This document shows positions 11,569 through 25,897 of a stretch of DNA of 64,000 bases, one piece after another. Below the pieces are notes generated by a model that did not search any database, was not told where the DNA came from, and saw only the letters and a program-made list of their open reading frames with translations. Made by a program: the position numbers and the translations under genes. How positions within the stretch are numbered: the first letter of the stretch is position 1; each line of letters starts with the position of its first letter. Source of the DNA: Burkholderia mayonis (lineage in GTDB: Bacteria > Pseudomonadota > Gammaproteobacteria > Burkholderiales > Burkholderiaceae); contig NZ_CP013386.1 in the NCBI RefSeq assembly GCF_001523745.2, positions 1,488,001 through 1,552,000 of the forward strand, written 5' to 3'.

Positions 11569-12828
11569 ATGGACGAGTTGACACTCGGGTTGATCGGCGC
11601 GGGCGCCGTCGTGGTGGGCGGCGTCGTGGTCTACAACGCATGGCAGGGGGCGAAGGTGCGTCGCAGGATGCCGCGCCCGATGCCGCCCGAGGCGGCCGAA
11701 GCCGCCGCGCGGCACGAGCGCGACGACGAGGCGCCCTTCATCGAACCGGTGCGGCAGCCGGCGCGCCGCGAGACCGCGGCGGGTGAGCAGGGCGACGGCG
11801 CGGCGCGCGTCGAGCCGACGTTCGGCGGCGCGGCGCCCGCCGACACGCCGGCCGACCTGCAGGCCGAGGCGACGATTGCGAACGGCGCGGTCGAGCCCGC
11901 CGTCGAGACGAGCGGCGGCGAAGCGGCCGCGCCCGCCCACGCGCACGACGAGCCGGTCGAGCCGGTCGAGCCGGTGTTGCCCGCCGCGACGACGATCTCC
12001 GCGGCGACGCCCGCGATCGTCGATCGCCGGATCGACTGCATCGTGCCGATCCGCCTAGGAGGGGCGCTCGCGGGCGACAAGATCCTGCCCGCCGCGCAAC
12101 GGCTGCGCCGCGCGGGCAGCAAGCCGGTGCACATCGAAGGCAAGCCGGAGGGCGGCGGCGCGTGGGAGCTGCTGCAGAACGGCGTGCGCTACGAAGAGCT
12201 GCGCGCGGCCGCGCAGCTCGCAAACCGCAGCGGCCCGCTCAACGAGCTCGAGTTCTCCGAATTCGTGACGGGCGTCCAGCAGTTCGCGGATGCGATCGAC
12301 GGCGCGCCGGAATTCCCGGACATGATGGAAACGGTGTCGATGGCGCGCGAGCTCGACGGCTTCGCCGCGCAGTGCGACGCGCAACTGTCGGTCAACGTGA
12401 TGTCGGACGGCGCGCCGTGGTCGGCGAACTACGTGCAGGCGGTCGCGTCGCAGGACGGACTCCTGCTGTCGCGCGACGGCACGCGCTTCGTGAAGCTCGA
12501 CGCGAAGCAGAATCCCGTCTTCATGCTGCAGTTCGGCGACACGAATTTCCTGCGCGACGACCTCACGTACAAGGGCGGCAATCTGATCACGCTCGTCCTC
12601 GACGTGCCCGTTGCCGACGAGGACATCCTGCCGTTCAGGCTGATGTGCGACTACGCGAAGTCGCTGTCGGAGCGGATCGGCGCGCGCGTCGTCGACGACC
12701 AGCGCCGGCCGCTGCCGGAATCGACGCTGCTTGCGATCGAGCAGCAGTTGATGAAGCTGTATGCTCGGCTCGAGGAGGCGGGCATTCCGGCCGGCTCACC
12801 CGTCACGCGGCGGCTGTTCAGCCAGTAA
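11569..12828 (+). CDS. zipA: Cell division protein ZipA
   Basis: A 419-residue bitopic inner-membrane protein that tethers FtsZ to the membrane at the division site. The N-terminus MDELTLGLIGAGAVVVGGVVVYNAW is the single anchor with the N-out orientation expected of ZipA. It is followed by a basic patch (KVRRRMPRPMP) and a long Ala/Pro/Glu-rich linker to about residue 145. The C-terminal FtsZ-binding domain begins near RRIDCIVPIRLGG and runs to the end, including LTYKGGNLITLVLDVPVADE. The linker contains three tandem copies of a 9-base unit (11950-11976) encoding EPVEPVEPV, a possible length polymorphism. It sits between smc and ligA, 81 bases after smc. Confidence 0.92.
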   Translation: MDELTLGLIGAGAVVVGGVVVYNAWQGAKVRRRMPRPMPPEAAEAAARHERDDEAPFIEPVRQPARRETAAGEQGDGAARVEPTFGGAAPADTPADLQAEATIANGAVEPAVETSGGEAAAPAHAHDEPVEPVEPVLPAATTISAATPAIVDRRIDCIVPIRLGGALAGDKILPAAQRLRRAGSKPVHIEGKPEGGGAWELLQNGVRYEELRAAAQLANRSGPLNELEFSEFVTGVQQFADAIDGAPEFPDMMETVSMARELDGFAAQCDAQLSVNVMSDGAPWSANYVQAVASQDGLLLSRDGTRFVKLDAKQNPVFMLQFGDTNFLRDDLTYKGGNLITLVLDVPVADEDILPFRLMCDYAKSLSERIGARVVDDQRRPLPESTLLAIEQQLMKLYARLEEAGIPAGSPVTRRLFSQ

Positions 12829-15838
<3,010 letters not shown>

Positions 15839-15889
15839 GGCTGCAAAGCGGCGCGCGCCGGGGCGTCGCGACGATGGCAGAGCGGAAAC

Positions 15890-16042
15890 GAAAACGCCCG
15901 CGGTTGCGGTAATGCCGTTCAGTTAAGCGTGGTTCGCAGTGGCCTAGCCTTGCAGAACCACGGAAAAAGGCCGCTCCGGTATCAATCGGAGCGGCCTTTT
16001 TGATCTCAACTGAACGGCATTACCGCGGTTGCGGGCGTTTTC
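15890..16042. repeat. Composite inverted repeat between def and the pseudouridine synthase gene
   Basis: Two 35-base arms, 15890-15924 and 16008-16042, are inverted copies of each other apart from an inner segment. In that segment CCGCGGTTGCGG in the left arm corresponds to its own reverse complement in the right arm, as if a short piece bounded by CCGC/GCGG had flipped. The arms enclose a hairpin (CGTGGTTC at 15928-15935 with GAACCACG at 15955-15962) and then a perfect 15-pair terminator (15964-16001). The whole 153-base block is a nested palindrome between two convergent genes. Confidence 0.85.
15964..16001. terminator. Bidirectional rho-independent terminator
   Basis: A perfect 15-base stem (15964-15978 with 15987-16001) has five A on the left and five T on the right around an 8-base loop, GTATCAAT. 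It can terminate both ligA-def on the plus strand and map-glnD-pseudouridine synthase on the minus strand. Confidence 0.92.
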
Positions 16043-16097
16043 TCGTGGCGAAAGCCGGGCAACTACCGCGCGGCCGCCCGCCGCGCGGCCGCTTCGT

Positions 16098-17741
16098 TCA
16101 GAACGACTCGTCCGGCCCGAGGTAGCGCCACTCGCCCTGCGGCAGCGCTCCCAGCATCACGCGGCCCATCCGCACGCGCTTCAGGCCGATCACTTCGAGG
16201 CCGACGAGCTCGCACATCCGGCGAATCTGGCGCTTCTTGCCTTCTCGCAGCACGAAGCGCAACTGCTCGCCGTTCTGCCAACTGACCATCGCGGGCTTGA
16301 GCGGCGCGCCGTCGAGCTCGAGGCCGTGGCGCAGCTTCGCGAGCGACTCGGCGGGGAAGTGCTGGTCGACGTCGGCCATGCGTTCGCCAAAGCGCACGCG
16401 CACCAGATATTCCTTGTCGATGTCGGATTGCTCGCCGATCAGCTGCTTCGCGACACGGCCGTTTTGCGTCAGCACGAGCAGGCCCGTCGAATCGATGTCG
16501 AGCCGGCCTGCGGGCGCGAGCGCGCGCAGGTGCAGCGGCGAGAAGCGCAGCGGCGAGCGGTCGCCGCTCCAGTGGTTCTCGCGCGTGACGAGCGTCGCGG
16601 CGGGCGCGTAGCCGTCTTCCGCCTGGCCCGACACATAGCCGACCGGTTTATGCAGCAGGATCGTCACTTGCGCCGCCTGCGCGGCGCGCGCGTTCGAGTC
16701 GATCTCGATGCGCTGGTCGGCGCGCACCTTCGAGCCGAGCGTGTCGATGCGCTCGCCGTCGACGAGCACCCAGCCTTTCTCGATCCATTCGTCCGCCTCG
16801 CGGCGCGAGCAGAGGCCGAGCTCCGACATGCGCTTCGACAGGCGCACGAGGCCCGTTTCGTCGCCGCGGTCGACGTGTGCCGCGGATTCGCCGGAGCTGG
16901 TCGCGCGACGCTTGATCGGCTGAGCGACTTTGAGCGCGGGACCCGTCGTTGCCCGGGCGGCGGGGCGGCGATCGTCGGCTGTGCGCTCGCGTGGCGCCTT
17001 GCGTTCGTCGGAGTGCGCGGCGCGCGAAGGCGCGCGTTTGGCGGGGGCGCCGTAGCGATCGTCGGCGCGCTGCGGCGCACGCTTGCCGCCTGCCGCGCCT
17101 TTGCCCGCGAACGACGAGGGTGCGGCATCGCGCGCGGTGCGGCCGTTCGCGCGTGGCGCGCGGTCGTCGGACTGGCGCGGTGGGGGCCGGGACGCGCCGC
17201 CGAACTTGGCGTCGGCCGCGCCGCGCGTGCCGGCGGGTTTCGTCGTGTCGCGCTCCGCGCGGCCTTTGCCGCGCGCGCCCGGATCGAACGAACGTGCGTC
17301 CGTGCTGCGCGACGGTCGTTCGTCGCGTTGCCCGCCGCGATCGGCGGGGCGGCGCTCGGACTTCGTGTCCGTACGGCGGGCGCGTCCGCCGGCTGCGGCA
17401 CCGGGAGCGCCGGCGCGCTTCGCCGACGTACGCTCGCCGCTCGGGCGGGCCGCGCCATCCGCAGTGCGCGGCTTCGTGACGCGTTTGCCTTCGGACGCCG
17501 CAGTCGGACGCGACGGCGCGCCCGCGCGCTTCGGCGCGGCGGTCGCGGCGCCTCGCGGTGCCGACGGCTTCGCGGCGGGCTTCCCGGCGGATTTGGCCGC
17601 GGACTTCGGCGCCATGGGTTTCTCGCCCGCCGCTTTCGCGTCGGGCCGCGCGACCTTGCGCGCGGTGAGGCTGCCGGAGCGGACGGGGGCGCGGCCGGGT
17701 GTCGCCGGCCGCGGATTCTTGACGGTCAATTTTGTGCGCAT
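16098..17741 (-). CDS. RluF/RsuA-family 23S rRNA pseudouridine synthase with long basic N-terminal extension
   Basis: A 547-residue protein. Residues 1-298 are a low-complexity extension rich in Arg, Lys, Ala and Pro, probably disordered and RNA-binding. An S4 RNA-binding domain follows ([20 protein letters not shown]). The catalytic domain has the nucleophilic Asp in [16 protein letters not shown]. The C-terminal segment [20 protein letters not shown] plus LPQGEWRYL resembles RluF more than RluB, so a 2604-like 23S site is plausible but not shown. I start at [10 protein letters not shown] (ATG at 17741). It follows glnD by 16 bases. Betaproteobacterial homologues often carry such extensions, so annotations as RluB are also likely. 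Confidence 0.88.
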   Translation of the reverse strand: MRTKLTVKNPRPATPGRAPVRSGSLTARKVARPDAKAAGEKPMAPKSAAKSAGKPAAKPSAPRGAATAAPKRAGAPSRPTAASEGKRVTKPRTADGAARPSGERTSAKRAGAPGAAAGGRARRTDTKSERRPADRGGQRDERPSRSTDARSFDPGARGKGRAERDTTKPAGTRGAADAKFGGASRPPPRQSDDRAPRANGRTARDAAPSSFAGKGAAGGKRAPQRADDRYGAPAKRAPSRAAHSDERKAPRERTADDRRPAARATTGPALKVAQPIKRRATSSGESAAHVDRGDETGLVRLSKRMSELGLCSRREADEWIEKGWVLVDGERIDTLGSKVRADQRIEIDSNARAAQAAQVTILLHKPVGYVSGQAEDGYAPAATLVTRENHWSGDRSPLRFSPLHLRALAPAGRLDIDSTGLLVLTQNGRVAKQLIGEQSDIDKEYLVRVRFGERMADVDQHFPAESLAKLRHGLELDGAPLKPAMVSWQNGEQLRFVLREGKKRQIRRMCELVGLEVIGLKRVRMGRVMLGALPQGEWRYLGPDESF

Positions 17742-17757
17742 AAACGCTGGAACACAC

Positions 17758-20334
17758 TCACACTGCGATCGCGCGCAGCAACTCGGTTTCGACTTGGATC
17801 TGCAGACGATTGTCGGACAAACCGGTACCGTCGAGCATGAAGACGTCCTCGACGCGTTCGCCGAGCGTATTGATCCGCGCCGCATGGACGCCGACCCGGT
17901 GCTCGGCCAGCACGCGCGCGATCGAATAAAGAAGACCCGGCCGGTCGTTGGCGGACACGGACAGAATGTAGTATTGGCCGCGCTCGTCGGCCCGCAGGTC
18001 GACGCGCGGCGTGATCGGGAACGTGCGCGACAGCCGAGACAGCCGGCCCTTCGACGGCTCGGGCAGCGGCGCCGATTCGGCGAGGCGCGCGGCGAGCTGC
18101 TGCTCGACGAGGTTCGCGATGTCTCGGTACTGCACGTCGTGCTCGGTCTGCGTGACGATGAAGTTGTCGAGCGCGTAGCCGTGGCGCGTCGTGTTCACGC
18201 GCGCGTCGAGCACCGACAGCCCGTTGCGGTCGAAGTACGCGCAGATTCCCGCGAACAGGTCCGAGCGGTCCTTTACGTAGACGAGCACCTGCAGCGCGTC
18301 GCCGACGGGCGACGGCCGCGCGCGGACGATCGCCGTGTCGGCTTCGACGTGCCGGTACAGCACGCGGGTCTGCCACGCGATGTCGGCCGCGTCGTGGCGC
18401 AGGAAGTAGCCGACGTCGAGTTGATCCCACAGCGCGCGGTGCGCATCGGGCGCCACGGTTTCGAGGCGCAGCAGCGCGAGCGCCTCTTCCTGCCGCGTCT
18501 TCAGCTCGGAATGCGCGTCGGGCTGCGCGCCGCCCAGCACCGCGAGCGTCGAGCGATAGAGATCCTCGAGCAGCTTGCCTTTCCACGTATTCCACACCTT
18601 CGGACTCGTGCCGCGGATGTCGGCGACGGTCAGCAGGTAGAGCGCGGTCAGGCGCCGCTCGCTGCCGACGAGATCGGCGAAGCGCTTGATCACATCCGGA
18701 TCGCTCGTGTCCTGCTTTTGCGCGACCTGGCTCATCGTCAGGTGATGCTGGACGAGCCACGCGACGAGCGCCGCGTCGTCGCCAGCGATCCCATGCTCGC
18801 GGCAGAAGCGCCGCGCATCGGCCATCCCGAGCGTCGAGTGGTCGCCGCCGCGGCCTTTCGCGATGTCGTGGAAGAGGGCGGCGACGTACAGCACCCACGG
18901 CCGCTCGAAGTTCACGATCAGCTGACTGCAGAACGGATATTCGTGCGCATGCTCGGCGACCGCGAAGCGGCGGATGTTGCGCAGCACCATCAGGATGTGC
19001 TGATCGACCGTATACACGTGGTACAGGTCGTGCTGCATCTGGCCGACGATTCGCCGGAAGTTCAGCAGATAGCGGCCGAGCACGCTCGTCTGGTTCATCA
19101 GGCGGAACGCGTGCGTGATGCCTTCCGGCTGCTGAAGGATCTGCATGAACGTGCGGCGGTTGCGCGGATCGCGCCGCCACGCGTTGTTCATCACGTCGCG
19201 CGAGTTGTAGAGCGCGCGCAGCGTGCGTGCGGACAGGCCCTTCACGCCACGCGTCGCCTCGTACAGCAGGAACGCTTCGAGGATCGCGTCCGGGTGGCGC
19301 TCGAACACGTCGTCCGCGGCGATCTCGAGCATCCCCTGCTTCTCGACGAAGCGCCCGGGCGACAGCACGCGCGTGACGCCGCTCGTCGCCGGGAAGAGCT
19401 GCGCCTCGATGTTCTGGATCAGGATCGTCGCGAGCTGCGTGACCGCCTTCGCGGCCCAGTAATAGCGTCGCATCAGCTGCTCGCTCGCGCGCTTCGCGTG
19501 CGTCGGCCGGTAGCCGAAGCTCTCGGCCGCCTGCGTTTGCAGATCGAACACGAGGATGTCCTGCCGGCGCCCGGCGATCACGTGCAGCCGGGCGCGCAGC
19601 GTCTTCAGGAAACCTTCGTTGCGGCGCAGCTCGCGCGCCTCGCGATCGGTGATGAGCCCGCGCGTGTCGAGCTCGCGCCAACTGCTGCCGAAGCCCGCCG
19701 CGCGGGCGATCCAGAGGATCGTCTGCAGATCGCGCAGGCCGCCGGGGCTTTCCTTCACGTTCGGCTCGAGGCTGTACGGCGTGTCCTGGAACTTCGCGTG
19801 GCGCTGGCGCATCTCGAGCACCTTCGCCTGGAAGAACGCGCGCGCGTCGAGCGCCTCGCGATAGCGCAGCGTGAAGCGCTCGAAGAGCGCGGTGCTGCCG
19901 ACGATGCGGCGCGCTTCCAGTAGCGACGTCTGCACGGTGACGTCCTGCGACGCTTCTTCGATGCATTGATCGACGGTGCGCACGCTGCTGCCGATCTCGA
20001 GCCCGAGATCCCACGCCATCCCGATGAAGCGCTCGATCCGCTCGTCGAGCTCGCTCGCGTGCGAGTCGGGCAGGAGCACGAGAATGTCGACGTCCGAATG
20101 CGGCGACAGCTCGCCGCGCCCGTAGCCGCCGACCGCGACGAGCGCGAGCGTCGCGGGCAGCCCGCACGCTTGCCAGAGGTGGCGCAGCGCGTCGTCGGTC
20201 GCGCGCGACAGCGCATGCATCAGCGGCGTGACGTTGGCCGCGGTCTTGAAGCGCGCGAGCAACCCGGCCTTCGCGGCCTTGAATTCGGCTTTGCGCGACA
20301 GCGCGGGAGGCGGCGCGGCGACGGAGGCGCTCAT
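17758..20334 (-). CDS. glnD: Bifunctional [protein-PII] uridylyltransferase/uridylyl-removing enzyme
   Basis: An 858-residue nitrogen sensor that adds UMP to PII proteins when nitrogen is short and removes it when glutamine is high. The N-terminal nucleotidyltransferase carries the [20 protein letters not shown] signature with its two catalytic Asp. The central HD domain ([15 protein letters not shown]) performs the hydrolase reaction. Two C-terminal ACT domains begin around [20 protein letters not shown] and [19 protein letters not shown] and sense glutamine. The length is normal. It lies between map (111 bases upstream) and the pseudouridine synthase gene (16 bases downstream), the usual map-glnD order beside rpsB. 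Confidence 0.96.
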   Translation of the reverse strand: MSASVAAPPPALSRKAEFKAAKAGLLARFKTAANVTPLMHALSRATDDALRHLWQACGLPATLALVAVGGYGRGELSPHSDVDILVLLPDSHASELDERIERFIGMAWDLGLEIGSSVRTVDQCIEEASQDVTVQTSLLEARRIVGSTALFERFTLRYREALDARAFFQAKVLEMRQRHAKFQDTPYSLEPNVKESPGGLRDLQTILWIARAAGFGSSWRELDTRGLITDREARELRRNEGFLKTLRARLHVIAGRRQDILVFDLQTQAAESFGYRPTHAKRASEQLMRRYYWAAKAVTQLATILIQNIEAQLFPATSGVTRVLSPGRFVEKQGMLEIAADDVFERHPDAILEAFLLYEATRGVKGLSARTLRALYNSRDVMNNAWRRDPRNRRTFMQILQQPEGITHAFRLMNQTSVLGRYLLNFRRIVGQMQHDLYHVYTVDQHILMVLRNIRRFAVAEHAHEYPFCSQLIVNFERPWVLYVAALFHDIAKGRGGDHSTLGMADARRFCREHGIAGDDAALVAWLVQHHLTMSQVAQKQDTSDPDVIKRFADLVGSERRLTALYLLTVADIRGTSPKVWNTWKGKLLEDLYRSTLAVLGGAQPDAHSELKTRQEEALALLRLETVAPDAHRALWDQLDVGYFLRHDAADIAWQTRVLYRHVEADTAIVRARPSPVGDALQVLVYVKDRSDLFAGICAYFDRNGLSVLDARVNTTRHGYALDNFIVTQTEHDVQYRDIANLVEQQLAARLAESAPLPEPSKGRLSRLSRTFPITPRVDLRADERGQYYILSVSANDRPGLLYSIARVLAEHRVGVHAARINTLGERVEDVFMLDGTGLSDNRLQIQVETELLRAIAV

Positions 20335-20445
20335 GGACGGCGATCGGATTGGGCGGTTGAACGGGGGGCGCGCGGCGACGCGGGCGGCTACCTGGCTAAT
20401 TAATTGGGCGAAGCGGACGGAACGGGACGCGGCGCGCGGCGGCGC

Positions 20446-21261
20446 TCAGACCGCGGCGGCCGGCGCAGCGAACGTCGGCCGCGCGGGCGTGCCGGCCGAC
20501 ACCGTCAGCACGTCGTAGCCCGTGTCCGTCACGAGGATCGTATGCTCCCACTGCGCGGACAGGCTGCGGTCGCGGGTCTTGACGGTCCACTGGTCGGGCA
20601 TCGTGCGGATGTCGCGCTTGCCGGCGTTGATCATCGGCTCGATCGTGAAGATCATGCCGGGCTTCAGTTCGATGCCGGTGCCCGGCCGCCCGTAGTGGAC
20701 GACCTGCGGATCCTCGTGGAACACCGTGCCGATCCCGTGGCCGCAGTATTCGCGCACGACGCTGTAGCCCTGCGCCTCCGCGTGCTTCTGGATCGCGTGG
20801 CCGATGTCGCCGAGATGCGCGCCGGGCTTCACCTGATCGATGCCGAGCCACATGCATTCGTAGGTGGTCTGCACGAGGCGCTTCGCGAGGATCGAGCCTT
20901 CGCCGATGATGAACATCCGGCTCGTGTCGCCGAAATAGCCGTTCTTGATGACGGTGACGTCGATGTTGAGCGCGTCGCCGTTCTTGAGCGTCTTGTCGCC
21001 CGGGATGCCATGGCAGATCACGTCGTTGACCGACGTGCAGACCGCCTTCGGGAACGGCGGGTAGCCGGGCGGCTGGTAGTTGAGCGGCGCGGGGACCGTG
21101 CCTTGCACGTTCACCATGTACTCGTGGCAGAGGCGATCGAGCTCGCCCGTCGTCACGCCCGCGACGACGAGCGGCGTGATGTAGTCGAGCACTTCGCTCG
21201 CGAGACGGCAGGCGATGCGCATCTGTGCGATGTCGTGTTCGTTTTTGAGCGTAATGGCCAT
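20446..21261 (-). CDS. map: Methionine aminopeptidase, type I
   Basis: A 271-residue pita-bread-fold metallopeptidase that removes the initiator methionine after deformylation. The metal ligands can be seen in [19 protein letters not shown] (two Asp), [14 protein letters not shown] (His) and [12 protein letters not shown] (Glu), with the last Glu in [11 protein letters not shown]. It is transcribed divergently from rpsB, a widely conserved arrangement that places N-terminal processing beside translation genes. Length and motifs are complete. Confidence 0.96.
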   Translation of the reverse strand: MAITLKNEHDIAQMRIACRLASEVLDYITPLVVAGVTTGELDRLCHEYMVNVQGTVPAPLNYQPPGYPPFPKAVCTSVNDVICHGIPGDKTLKNGDALNIDVTVIKNGYFGDTSRMFIIGEGSILAKRLVQTTYECMWLGIDQVKPGAHLGDIGHAIQKHAEAQGYSVVREYCGHGIGTVFHEDPQVVHYGRPGTGIELKPGMIFTIEPMINAGKRDIRTMPDQWTVKTRDRSLSAQWEHTILVTDTGYDVLTVSAGTPARPTFAAPAAAV

Positions 21262-21721
21262 GAGTCGGTGCCTGAAATGCGGTGAATTTGATAATTATCG
21301 CACCTTATTCCTGCTGTCGCAGCCTTTTGCGGGCGGGCGCGGCGCGAAATCCGGCACGGTGGCGCGGGCCGCGCGGAAGTCGTTGCGTGGCGGGCCGTGC
21401 GGGCGTCCGCGGGCGATAGGCGGCGGGCGACTTGAGAGCCGTCATACCCGCGTGCTATACTTATTGGCTAAGTCGGCGCTGAAATCGCTATTTTTGCCTG
21501 GCACGGAAACGGTTGGAGTTCGTTGGCGTTTTCGTTCGAGGCGCGGCGGTTGCGGCGAAGGCTGGCGGCGCGAAGCTTTCGAGTGGTTTTCGAGGCGCGC
21601 GCCGAATCGCAAGCCGGCGCACCCAGGGTGTCGCGGCGCGAACGGAGCGGGACAGTGCCCGCCGTCGCGCCATGATACGGCAGCCGGCTTAAGACCCAAA
21701 CCCTCGTGGAGAAATATACAA
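21262..21721. other. map-rpsB divergent intergenic region (460 bases)
   Basis: No gene is seen. On the plus strand a good promoter at 21432-21461 would give rpsB a leader of about 250 bases, consistent with the long leaders used for S2 autoregulation in other proteobacteria; I could not recognise a specific S2-binding fold. On the minus strand GATAAT (reading leftward at about 21287-21292) with CTGCGA 17 bases upstream is a weaker candidate map promoter. Confidence 0.5.
21432..21461 (+). promoter_or_regulatory. Sigma-70-type promoter for rpsB-tsf
   Basis: TTGAGA at 21432-21437 and TATACT at 21456-21461 are separated by 18 bases. Transcription would start near 21468 and run through about 250 bases of leader before the rpsB ATG at 21722. 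Confidence 0.65.
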
Positions 21722-22462
21722 ATGGCAATCACGATGCGCCAAATGCTGGAAGCCGGTGTCCACTTCGGTCACCAAACGCGCTTCTGGAACCCGAAGATGG
21801 CCCCCTTCATCTTCGGTCACCGCAACAAGATTCACATCATCAACCTCGAAAAGACGCTGCCGATGTACAACGACGCGCTGAAGTACGTGCGTCAGCTCGC
21901 AGCGAATCGGGGTACGATCCTCTTCGTCGGCACGAAGCGCCAATCGCGCGACACGATCGCCCAGGAAGCGCTGCGCGCGGGCATGCCGTACGTGAACGCA
22001 CGCTGGCTCGGCGGCATGCTGACCAACTTCAAGACGCTGAAGGTATCGATCAAGCGCCTGAAGGACATGGAAGCGTCGGTCGAGGCGGGCGAGCTCGAGA
22101 AGATGAGCAAGAAGGAAGCGCTCTTGTTCGAACGCGAAATCGCGAAGCTGCAGAAGTCGATCGGCGGCGTGAAGGACATGGGCGGCATTCCGGATGCGAT
22201 CTTCGTCGTCGACGTCGGCTACCACAAGATCGCCGTGACCGAAGCGAACAAGCTCGGCGTGCCGGTCATCGCCGTGGTCGATACGAACCACTCGCCGGAA
22301 GGCGTGGATTACGTGATCCCGGGTAACGACGACTCGAGCAAGGCTGTCGCGCTGTACGCCGAAGGCGTGGCCGACGCGATCCTCGAAGGCCGTGCGAACG
22401 CGGTCAACGAAGTGGTCCAGGCGGCGCGCGGCGACGACGAATACGTCGAGGAAAACGCGTAA
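21722..22462 (+). CDS. rpsB: 30S ribosomal protein S2
   Basis: A 246-residue small-subunit protein. The N-terminus [20 protein letters not shown] and the segments [29 protein letters not shown] and [19 protein letters not shown] are diagnostic. The ATG at 21722 is preceded by a GGAG at good distance. It is the first gene of a long plus-strand translation/envelope gene row and is divergent from map. A terminator after it reduces read-through to tsf, as in E. coli. Confidence 0.98.
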   Translation: MAITMRQMLEAGVHFGHQTRFWNPKMAPFIFGHRNKIHIINLEKTLPMYNDALKYVRQLAANRGTILFVGTKRQSRDTIAQEALRAGMPYVNARWLGGMLTNFKTLKVSIKRLKDMEASVEAGELEKMSKKEALLFEREIAKLQKSIGGVKDMGGIPDAIFVVDVGYHKIAVTEANKLGVPVIAVVDTNHSPEGVDYVIPGNDDSSKAVALYAEGVADAILEGRANAVNEVVQAARGDDEYVEENA

Positions 22463-22480
22463 CCGGCCCCGAGCCGGCGC

Positions 22481-22513
22481 AAAAAGGGGGCTCTCAACAG
22501 GCCCCCTTTTTTT
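22481..22513 (+). terminator. Rho-independent terminator between rpsB and tsf
   Basis: An 11-base stem (22481-22491 AAAAAGGGGGC with 22501-22511) closes a 9-base loop and is followed by a run of T to 22513. It lies 18 bases after the rpsB stop. Partial termination here would set the S2 to EF-Ts ratio; full termination would require a separate tsf promoter in 22514-22640, where none is obvious. Confidence 0.9.
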
Positions 22514-22644
22514 AAGCCGCTTTTTTTCGGGCGGCCGATCCGGGCCGACGCCGAGCGAAAAATGCGCGAATGCCCGGAAACGAATGCCTGCCGCCTGCGT
22601 CGAAGTGCGGGCGGCGTTGTGAATACAGACTCAAGGAGCGAATG

Positions 22645-23526
22645 ATGGCGGCAATTACCGCAAGCATGGTGGCAGAACTGCGCGCGAAGACCGACGCACC
22701 GATGATGGAATGCAAGAAGGCGCTGACGGAAGCCGACGGCGACATGGGCAAGGCTGAAGAGCTGCTGCGCGTGAAGCTCGGCAACAAGGCCAGCAAGGCC
22801 GCGTCACGCGTGACGGCGGAAGGCATCGTCGCATCGTTCGTCGGCGCCCATGCGGGCGCGCTCGTCGAACTGAACTGCGAAACCGACTTCGTCGCGAAGA
22901 ACGACGACTTCAACGCGTTCGCGAAGACCATCGCCGAACTCGTCGCGACGCAGAACCCGGCCGACGTCGCCGCGTTGTCGGCGCTGCCGCTCGACGGCAA
23001 GACGGTCGACGAAGTGCGCCTCGCACTCGTCGGCAAGATCGGCGAGAACATCTCGATCCGCCGCTTCGTGCGCGTCGAGACGTCGAACAAGCTCGCGACG
23101 TACCTGCACGGCAGCCGCATCGGCGTGATCGTCGAGTACACGGGCGCGGAAGAGCAGGTCGGCAAGGACGTCGCGATGCACGTCGCGGCAATGAAGCCAG
23201 TCTCGCTGTCGGCTGACGAAGTCCCCGCCGAGCTGATCGAGAAGGAGCGCCGCGTCGCCGAGCAGAAGGCCGCGGAATCGGGCAAGCCGGCCGAGATCGT
23301 CGCGAAGATGGTTGACGGCAGCGTCCAGAAGTTCCTGAAGGAAGTATCGCTGCTGAACCAGCCGTTCGTGAAGAACGACAAGCAGACGATCGAGCAGATG
23401 CTGAAGGCCGCGAATGCGGCGGTGCAGAAGTTCGCCCTCTTCGTCGTCGGCGAAGGCATCGAGAAGCGTCAGGACGACTTCGCGGCGGAAGTGGCCGCGC
23501 AGGTCGCCGCGGCCAAGCAGCAGTAA
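22645..23526 (+). CDS. tsf: Translation elongation factor Ts
   Basis: A 293-residue guanine-nucleotide exchange factor for EF-Tu. The N-terminal UBA-like domain ([20 protein letters not shown]) and the core signature [16 protein letters not shown] are clear. Two adjacent ATGs occur; the second (22645) is 6 bases from the AAGGAG at 22633-22638 and gives the usual family length, whereas the first (22642) is only 3 bases away. It follows rpsB after a terminator and precedes pyrH. Confidence 0.97.
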   Translation: MAAITASMVAELRAKTDAPMMECKKALTEADGDMGKAEELLRVKLGNKASKAASRVTAEGIVASFVGAHAGALVELNCETDFVAKNDDFNAFAKTIAELVATQNPADVAALSALPLDGKTVDEVRLALVGKIGENISIRRFVRVETSNKLATYLHGSRIGVIVEYTGAEEQVGKDVAMHVAAMKPVSLSADEVPAELIEKERRVAEQKAAESGKPAEIVAKMVDGSVQKFLKEVSLLNQPFVKNDKQTIEQMLKAANAAVQKFALFVVGEGIEKRQDDFAAEVAAQVAAAKQQ

Positions 23527-23545
23527 CCAGTCGTAAAAGCGGTAA

Positions 23546-24418
<873 letters not shown>

Positions 24419-24426
24419 ACTCTCGC

Positions 24427-24482
24427 CGATGCGGGAAGCGGCGGCGCCGTGCGCCGCCTTTGGCCATTGCCCGCATCGTTTT
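24427..24482 (+). terminator. Branched terminator-like hairpin between pyrH and frr
   Basis: An outer 9-base stem CGATGCGGG (24427-24435) with CCCGCATCG (24470-24478) is followed by TTTT. Inside it an 8-base stem GGCGGCGC/GCGCCGCC (24440-24447/24451-24458) forms a second hairpin. It lies 8 bases after the pyrH stop and would partly separate frr expression. Confidence 0.7.
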
Positions 24483-24508
24483 GAAGTTCGGAAGGTTCGG
24501 AGGTTGAA

Positions 24509-25069
24509 ATGAGTGTCGCTGATATCAAGAAGGGCGTCGAGCAGAAGATGCAGCGCTCGATCGAAGCGTTCAAGAACGATCTGGCGAAGATCCGCACGGG
24601 CCGTGCGCATACCGGTCTGCTCGATCACGTGCAGGTCGACTACTACGGTTCGATGGTGCCGATCTCGCAGGTCGCGAACCTGACGCTCGTCGACGCGCGC
24701 ACGATCGGTGTGCAGCCGTGGGAAAAGAACATGGTCGCGAAGGTCGAGAAGGCGATCCGCGAAGCCGACCTGGGCCTGAACCCGGCGACGGCGGGCGACC
24801 TGATCCGCGTGCCGATGCCGGCGCTGACGGAAGAGCGCCGCCGCGAGCTGACGAAGGTCGTCAAGAGCGAAGGCGAGACCGCGAAGGTCGCGATCCGCAA
24901 TCTGCGCCGCGACGCGAACGAAGCGCTCAAGAAGCTCGTGAAGGACAAGGAAATCTCCGAGGACGACGAGCGCCGCGCGGGCGACGACGTGCAGAAGCTG
25001 ACCGACAAGCACGTCGCGGAGATCGACAAGCTCGTCCAGAGCAAGGAAGCGGAGATCATGACGGTCTGA
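24509..25069 (+). CDS. frr: Ribosome recycling factor
   Basis: A 186-residue tRNA-shaped factor that, with EF-G, splits ribosomes after termination. The signatures [21 protein letters not shown] and [19 protein letters not shown] are typical, and the C-terminal helix ends in EAEIMTV. The ATG at 24509 follows a GGAGG at good spacing. It lies between pyrH and uppS. Confidence 0.97.
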   Translation: MSVADIKKGVEQKMQRSIEAFKNDLAKIRTGRAHTGLLDHVQVDYYGSMVPISQVANLTLVDARTIGVQPWEKNMVAKVEKAIREADLGLNPATAGDLIRVPMPALTEERRRELTKVVKSEGETAKVAIRNLRRDANEALKKLVKDKEISEDDERRAGDDVQKLTDKHVAEIDKLVQSKEAEIMTV

Positions 25070-25114
25070 CGCCGCCTTGTCGCACTTTTTCCTGCAGCCA
25101 CAGTCTCAGCGGCC

Positions 25115-25897
25115 ATGACTTATACCAGCTCTACCGTTCGCGTGCCTGACGCCGCCGCCGTGCCGCGTCACATCGCGATCATCATGGACGGCAACGGCCG
25201 TTGGGCGACCGAGCGCCGCCTGCCGCGCGTCGCAGGGCACACGCGCGGCGTCGACGCCGTGCGCTCGGTCGTCGAAGGATGCGCGCGGGCGGGCGTCGAA
25301 TACCTGACGCTCTTCGCGTTCAGCTCCGAGAACTGGCGCCGGCCGAACGACGAGGTGTCGTTCCTGATGCGCCTGTTCATCACCGCGCTCGAGCGCGAGG
25401 TCGGCAAACTGCACGCGAACGGCATCCGGCTGCGCGTCATCGGCGATCTGTCGAAGTTCGAACCGCGCATCCAGGCGCTGATCCGGCGCGCGGAAACGAA
25501 GACCGCGCGCAACACGCGCCTCACGCTGACGATCGCCGCGAACTACGGCGGCCGTTGGGACATCCTGCAGGCGACGCAGAAGCTCGTCGACGAGGCGGCG
25601 CGAGAAGGGCGCGCGGCCGAAGTCGACGAGGACGCGTTCGCCCGCCATCTGGCGATGGCCTATGCGCCGGAGCCGGATCTCTTCATCCGCACGGGCGGCG
25701 AACAGCGGATCAGCAATTTCCTGCTCTGGCAGCTCGCGTACACCGAGTTCTACTTCACCGACAAATTCTGGCCGGATTTCGACGCAAACGCGCTCGCCGA
25801 GGCGCTCGCGTCGTACACGCACCGCGAACGCCGCTTCGGCCGCACGAGCGCGCAGCTCGAACCCCAGGCTCAGGACGCCGACTCTCTTTCATGCTGA
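25115..25897 (+). CDS. uppS: Undecaprenyl diphosphate synthase (isoprenyl transferase)
   Basis: A 260-residue cis-prenyltransferase that makes the C55 carrier for peptidoglycan and O-antigen synthesis. The diphosphate-binding motif [12 protein letters not shown] is at about 20-31, followed by [20 protein letters not shown], and the C-terminal [20 protein letters not shown]. The end overlaps the cdsA start by 7 bases, so translation is probably coupled. It is 45 bases after frr. Confidence 0.96.
   Translation: MTYTSSTVRVPDAAAVPRHIAIIMDGNGRWATERRLPRVAGHTRGVDAVRSVVEGCARAGVEYLTLFAFSSENWRRPNDEVSFLMRLFITALEREVGKLHANGIRLRVIGDLSKFEPRIQALIRRAETKTARNTRLTLTIAANYGGRWDILQATQKLVDEAAREGRAAEVDEDAFARHLAMAYAPEPDLFIRTGGEQRISNFLLWQLAYTEFYFTDKFWPDFDANALAEALASYTHRERRFGRTSAQLEPQAQDADSLSC

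Noticed and set aside
7657..11946. A 1429-codon open frame on the minus strand opposite smc
   Set aside because: It is a compositional shadow of smc in very GC-rich DNA: Arg/Leu/Glu-rich, no domain, and exactly opposite a well-supported gene.
17083..19923. A 946-codon plus-strand frame opposite glnD and the pseudouridine synthase
   Set aside because: Spans two convincing genes antisense, with no domain; a GC-driven artefact.
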